From Congeria kusceri (lineage: Eukaryota > Mollusca > Bivalvia > Myida > Dreissenidae), in the NCBI GenBank assembly GCA_027627225.1, contig CM051040.1, positions 29,555,634 through 29,619,633 of the forward strand: 64,000 bases of DNA, in the 5' to 3' direction. Of this stretch, positions 59,230 to 64,000 are shown one piece after another. Below the pieces are notes generated by a model. It worked only from the letters and a program-made list of their open reading frames with translations. It was not told the origin of the DNA and ran no database searches. Position 1 is the first letter of the stretch; each line of letters opens with the position of its first letter. A program made the translations under genes and the position numbers.

Positions 59230-59518
59230 ATATAGTATTTGTTCAGACGGTCAACAGTAGCCTATATATGGCCTGTATTCCGGACTTCTGTGCTCATCAG
59301 TTTGTTAGTTTAATATAAATAGTGTTTAATTTAAATAAAAGGACGTAATAATAGTTCATGTATATATGGAAAAGCTGTGAGCATGGCGCGTCCGGTAACC
59401 GATTAGTGATTTACACTTCGTTGCCATCCCTAAAAATAACTTTTAAAGTAACATGCATAACAGTCCGTTTCAAATCACTTCCTAAAATAAGCTACGCATA
59501 GAAAGATCATGCACTTTA

Positions 59519-59780
59519 TGCACCTATCAATATTCCACCCAGGAGGAGCGGCGGGCTGACCCAGTGGGAGATGCTCTATGTCTATCAAATGGCACGGGGG
59601 CCTGTATTACCGGGATCTAAAATCCGACCAAAGCCTATTACCACGGTACCCGGAAATGTTCGGAATGTCAAATTCCCGTTTGTCGGGAATCGCTTTCACG
59701 CTTTCACTCTAAAGTCCCGTATATTCCCGCTGCCCCTCCCCCCCCCCCCCCCATTGGGGGTGCAAACATTGATAGGTGCA
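59519..59780. mobile_element. C-rich MITE, copy 2
   Basis: Ends are TGCACCTATCAATATTCC and its inverse ...TTGATAGGTGCA. It is flanked by TTA on both sides, probably the target duplication. Same family as 8319-8622. It carries a long C run (59736-59751). Confidence 0.87.
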
Positions 59781-60629
59781 TTAGGATTGTTTGCATAATG
59801 CTTACATCTTTCGATACGCGTCTCTTTGAACGAAAACTCCATTTCATGATTTAGGTTTCATCGACGTCGAACGCAGAAGACAAAATCCTGGTTATAATAT
59901 CCATTTATTCAATTAATTTTGTCTCTTACTTAGTTGGAATTAATTAACAATAAGAACAACACTGAATACAACGAGTGGTACTGAAATTAATGCTGAGAAC
60001 GTGGTGTATAATTGTATAGCCAATAATGCTGAGCAGCTTAGCAAAGTGCTGCACTTTTGACCCTCCCCCTTCTGCCCCCCCCCCTCTGGGGTAAGTCAGT
60101 ACAAGAATGTTGAATATCTCTTGAGATGCTATACATGGGGAGTAACGTATGCGTCTGCACATATTTAATGATAGACAATGACGTGCCATTGTTTGGAGGT
60201 ATCATGCGTCATCGAAACGAACATTCAGAGTATCAAAGTCTGGGGAAATGCTTTTGTGCAGCACCGTGCACATTGGTTTTATCCTAGATAATTCCCTTAT
60301 TGTTCGCCATTCTACAAAATAATCATGTACCTTGTAATGACTTGGCAATTTAAAAACGGCAAGCGAGATATCAAATACGAACCATTTCATAACAAATGGT
60401 TTTAACATCTGTCCTTTGTATATACCTCACATAATTACATGTATACATTAATGACACATCTATAGTTTATTATTATCAAACAAACAACGTAGCTCCATTT
60501 TTTTATTAATTAATAATTGTTTAACATTTCTTCGTGCACTTAACGTATTTAATAGATTTATGACATAAAAACAATGTTAAGCAACAAAACTGACGGAAAT
60601 AAGAAGCAAATGCACAGAGCCATCTTTTG
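59781..60629. other. 3' flank and UTR of the phosphonatase gene
   Basis: AATAAA on the minus strand (60502-60507) lies about 125 nt past the stop and is the likely poly(A) signal. A C-rich run is at 60059-60090. Short frames here show no domain. Confidence 0.45.
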
Positions 60630-63600
60630 CTACGGAGTTTCCCCTCGAGCCAAACGAGTGTTAATATCGGCGCAAACTTCCGGTAACTCCGCGATCGAGT
60701 CTATGACGTAATGCGCGCCAGCGTTGCGCAGTAGGTCGCGGGAATGCTCGAGCCTCGTTTTGATGTCTTCGGGACTAATCCTCTTCTCGTGCTCGAGGCT
60801 GTCGACGTCCATGTAATTTGAATATCTGGCCACGCCTACCCCCCAGCAACCGGCGTTTAGCGCCTCCCCCACCCCGCTCACTGTGTCGTCGACCTGGAAA
60901 TGATATCCGGGGGTGCACTACGGGAAGTTTGAGAGTAATTTGCAGCCATTGAAGTTGCAGAACTTCCAAAATTGCAGCCATGGAAGTTACAACATGTAAG
61001 AATGAAAAAGTTAGAAGAAGAAGAGTAATTTCTTTCTCAAGTTACTGAGAGGAAGCATTTTTCTACATGTCAAAACAGTGACCTTGACCTTGACCCAACT
61101 AACCCCATATGCAATCTCATGCAATGTCTCGTTATACAGTATATATACATTGAATGTTATTAAAATATTCCAATTTGTTCTCGAGTTATAAAGCAGAAGA
61201 TTTTGTTATTTATTTTTAGTAACAGTGACCTTGACCCCACCCAATCCACCACAAATGCAATCCCGAGTAAAGTGTTGCTTTAGGGTATTTATGTATGAAG
61301 ATTGATTCTCAAGTTATAGATTGGAAATCAAAAGTTGTCGCCGTCATTCCACCCACTTAAAATTAAGTATAAAAAGGCCCATAATTTTGACAAATTTCAA
61401 ACTAGAATTATCAAGATAGGCTTATGAATTCATTTTAATATAGGGAATAAGTGTTCTAAGTTTGAATGAAATCCCTCAAGCCATTCCTGAGAAACCAGCT
61501 TACCGAAAACCTTTAACCTGTCCGTATAGCTTATATGTAACATTTCTAAGTGTAAAAAGGCCCATAATTTTGACAAATTTCAAACTAGAGTTACCAAACT
61601 TGGCCTATAGGTTCATTTTAATGTGGGTAATGCATATTTCAAGTCTGAATGAAATCCCTCAAGCCCTTCCTGAGAAACTAGCTTACCGAACGCCGACGCC
61701 GGGGCGAGTATAAGTCAAGCTAAAAATTAAGCAATTTATTTAAATGTGTACCTCTTTCACTGAATACATTGGCATATAAACAACTGATGAAAAAGAACTG
61801 GCCTTTAAAAAACATAAATTGTATACCTAATTTCATTTCTGAAATGCTCATGACTAATGTAGCGCAATACTGTCAAAACTTCCAAATATTATGAGCAAAA
61901 CTTCCAAAATCAGAGGCCAGGAAGTTCAAACTTCCAGTTTTCAAAGTTTAATGCAAGCCCTGTGATATAGGTGTATGTGTCAGAATGACTACACGCTTGC
62001 TCTCTTGAAATATGAAAACGTCTTAAAAATACCGAGTTGAGACCTATTCTAGATATATGATACAAATATTTATTTCATGCTAAGTAGTGAAATATAGAAA
62101 AATATCAGTGAGATATATAGAGAATAACAGGTTACTGCCTGGTCTTGTGTAATATATCAGGTGAGGCTTAGAATAATATAACGGCGAGGCTTGCCGAGCC
62201 GTTATTTTATTCGTGCTGAACCTGATATATTACACAAGACCAGGTAGTAACCTGTCTTTCTATTTATCATACCACGTTTTTCTTAAAATTACACCAAACG
62301 AGCTGAATTTTTAGATATTTAAAAACTAAGAGCCGCGCTGATTTTACTGAGCCGGCTTTTACACGTACAAGTAGTTATGGATTACTAAAAGTTGATTATT
62401 AACATTTCGTACAGATAAATGAGCTGTTTTCACTACGAATACATAGATTACACACACGTATATTCATATAATATTGGAAACGCAAACTGAAATGGACTGC
62501 AACGGTCAATTTCATCGGAGAACACGCATCGACGAATTGTTTTGAGACGCCATTTTCATGATTTTGGAGTTGTGTATTGAAATTGACATTTTGAAGATCG
62601 TTTCAATAATGACTATAGCGTGTTCAATTTTTGGTCAAAACATGTTTGAGACTCAACATAAACTGATTCTGTGTAGTGACTTTTAGTTCATTTATTCAAA
62701 ATGTATTGAAATAACTGTGTATGGATTATTTATTGTGCCACTGATGACGTCATACCACTACCAAAGTGCGGGTTTATGTGAATATTTAAATAATAACATT
62801 TTGTGATTTATGACGATTAAAAATAATAAACTATATAAGTTCTTGGCATCAAATTGTTTGTTTTGTTAAATCTGATTCACTTTTACTGAAAATGTTGACT
62901 TTAGAAGTGCATTTCGAGTAATATGACGTACCTCCAATCACTGACTGATATAAACGCTACTGACCTGATATAAAAAAAATATATCAGGCACCTTTGTATC
63001 AGGCCGATATCAGCATAGTGGTATGATAAGTCCCTATATCACTCACAGTGACTTTTTTGGATCCCGATTTAATACAGGAAATGAAACGGACCATCATCGA
63101 TGCCGGGCTCAAAACTGTCAAATGACGTCATTATTTTGACGTTATGACGTTATTATTCCCGCGATATTTCCAACAAAAATGTAAACCAAAAGTTAATAAA
63201 GCATAAAATAAAATAAAATAAAATAAAAAGAAAATGTGTTTGTTTTCGGTGTTTGCGCGAGTGAAAATATGTAAATTGTCTCCCTTTCCGTTGATGATAT
63301 CACGCGTTATCACACCGAACACAAACAAATATCCTCTATATGTCTTTACTATACGTTTCATACACTGATGAAATGTATGTTTCCATTTAGATACTATTAA
63401 AGTAAGGATATTTTCTGGTACATGTAATCAAATATTGTCCAAATAAACTTATTGCATGTATATGTCTAACCCATGATGTTTGATTATTCTGTGGTACAAC
63501 AGATACCGAACAACCACAAACACGTGCGCCAGCACACACAAACATTCAGATATATAAATACTGACTTTAACAACAGCCTGAATGGGCGTCACGTCCAAGA

Positions 63601-63931
63601 GGTCCAGGTTCTTGTACACCATGAACGGCTTCGGGCGCGCTCCGTTCACCACCTCGTCTCCTGGGGTAACACGCAAAGTAGTATTGAGTAGGAATCCATA
63701 TTACGGTCAGAATACTTCATACTTCATAGGAATCAATCTAGTCTGCTTTAATAAACTTGGAAAATTGGTCATCTACTGAAACTAGTGTGTTGACTTAAAC
63801 ACTCACCGCATACTGTCGGATACACGTACCTGCCACGGTGCAGTCAGGTTTGAAACCCTGCTTTATCGATTCCTCCAGTAGAATGTCCACCATAGAGCGG
63901 GTAAAGCCGGTCGTACTACCTATTTTCATGC
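60630..63931 (-). CDS. phnX: Phosphonoacetaldehyde hydrolase (HAD family), 3' three exons
   Basis: Exons are 63931-63830, 63660-63566 and 60893-60630 (stop TAG). All borders are AG/GT and the phases agree (GCA-G|GA, AAA|GTC). The product would cleave phosphonoacetaldehyde to acetaldehyde and phosphate, using a Lys Schiff base and an Asp nucleophile; both lie in the N-terminal part, beyond the right edge of the window. Seen here: MKIGSTTGFTRSM (HAD motif II region), GFKPDCTVAGDEVVNGARPK, PFMVYKNLDLLDVTPIQAVV, then KVDDTVSGVGEALNAGCWGV (motif IV acidic pair DD plus the Gly-rich stretch) and LLRNAGAHYVIDSIAELPEV. These follow PhnX order and spacing to the C terminus, about 153 residues of an expected 260-280. 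The 2.7-kb intron 60894-63565 is full of repeats. PhnX is best known from bacteria; the spliced structure shows that this is a nuclear animal gene. Confidence 0.92.
60900..61980 (-). repeat. Bivalve-type tandem repeats in the phnX intron
   Basis: 61070-61300 holds TGACCTTGACCTTGACCC blocks, the reverse of the 147-bp unit at 21.9 kb. 61355-61735 has two units of 185 bp (AAAAAGGCCCATAATTTTGA at 61371 and 61556) ending GCCGACGCCGGGGCGAGTAT. AACTTCCAAAAT motifs flank both sides (60905-61000, 61870-61940). Confidence 0.75.
62126..62258. mobile_element. Palindromic element with GCTCGGCAAGCCTCGC core
   Basis: The outer arms, AACAGGTTACTGCCTGGTCT to TATATCAGGT, pair with their inverse with one mismatch over about 36 bp. 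The inner arms are ATAACGGC / GCCGTTAT. The loop carries GCGAGGCTTGCCGAGC, the reverse of the core at 30371-30495. It lies in the phnX intron. Confidence 0.8.
63040..63345 (+). repeat. Dispersed repeat, partner of 52180-52535
   Basis: Its probable left end (AAATATCAGTGAGATATATAG, about 62098) is separated from the rest by the 62.1-63.0 kb insertion that holds the palindrome. It contains TGACGTCA at 63123 and a (TAAAA)5 microsatellite at 63203-63228. Confidence 0.72.
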
Positions 63932-64000
63932 CTGGTCCCGGATAGAAGAAATATGCTAGACTAAATATTTCTTTACAAGTGCACGTCGTCAGTGTAAGTT

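Noticed and set aside
1..64000. CRISPR array, operon or bacterial system
   Set aside because: The tandem arrays have no spacer structure, genes are spliced and repeats are of animal type.

Overview
The window reads as nuclear DNA from an animal, most likely a bivalve mollusc. It is AT-rich (roughly one third GC). Protein-coding segments are short exons with GT/AG borders, far apart, in a matrix of MITEs, foldback elements, tRNA-derived SINEs, minisatellites and long CAAGGTCA-containing repeats that end in GGCC...GGCCCTCTTGTT, which I associate with bivalve genomes. From memory, the MITE with the GCCTGTGCGGACTGCACAGGC hairpin recalls Dreissena (zebra or quagga mussel); this is an impression that I could not check. 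There are no operons and no bacterial features.

Three genes are well supported, all on the minus strand. (1) 36033-37831: two exons of an EF-hand protein, whose second calcium loop is reconstituted exactly across the intron. (2) 47444-49784: a two-exon gene of 580 codons for a type II membrane glycosyltransferase with two tandem GT32-like halves; the first lacks the DXD metal site and the second keeps it (DWD). (3) 60630-63931, running off the right edge: the three 3' exons of a phosphonoacetaldehyde hydrolase (PhnX-like HAD enzyme). Weaker or broken coding pieces are a DDE integrase-core gene with one internal stop (934-1838), two C-type-lectin exon relics (10.6 and 13.9 kb), a PAN-like exon (11.3 kb), a SAM-like ORF (20.5 kb), a candidate terminal exon (18.6 kb) and a small secreted-peptide ORF (42.45 kb). 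A 5'-truncated LINE lies at 11.6-12.7 kb.

Layout. 0-10 kb: integrase relic, SINE, a 430-bp imperfect palindrome and the first C-rich MITE. 10-16 kb: lectin/PAN exon relics broken up by a LINE and by copy A of a 1.45-kb repeat. 16-21.5 kb: sparse, with the SAM-like ORF and an AT-rich duplication. 21.7-23.4 kb: tandem 147-bp and about 145-bp units. 23.8-27.2 kb: a foldback element with 416-bp arms that contains a second, related foldback. 30.4-33.9 kb: a palindromic element, copy B of the 1.45-kb repeat split by a TIR element, and an LTR relic. 35-37.8 kb: 24-bp minisatellite, EF-hand gene and a SINE inside a SINE. 39-45.3 kb: two arrays of one 48-bp unit, a perfect 31-bp hairpin and repeat copy C. 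45.8 kb: a tRNA-Met-like gene with an intron. 47-50 kb: the glycosyltransferase. 50-59.8 kb: MITEs, a SINE, a 14 x 55 bp minisatellite, a pyrimidine tract and a strand-switching motif array. 60-64 kb: the phosphonatase, with a 2.7-kb repeat-filled intron.

I see no functional linkage among the three main genes. Molluscs do contain 2-aminoethylphosphonate, so a phosphonatase has an obvious substrate pool, but its closeness to a Golgi-type glycosyltransferase may be chance. Exon calls rest on reading frames, splice dinucleotides and family recognition only; no alignment or search was run.
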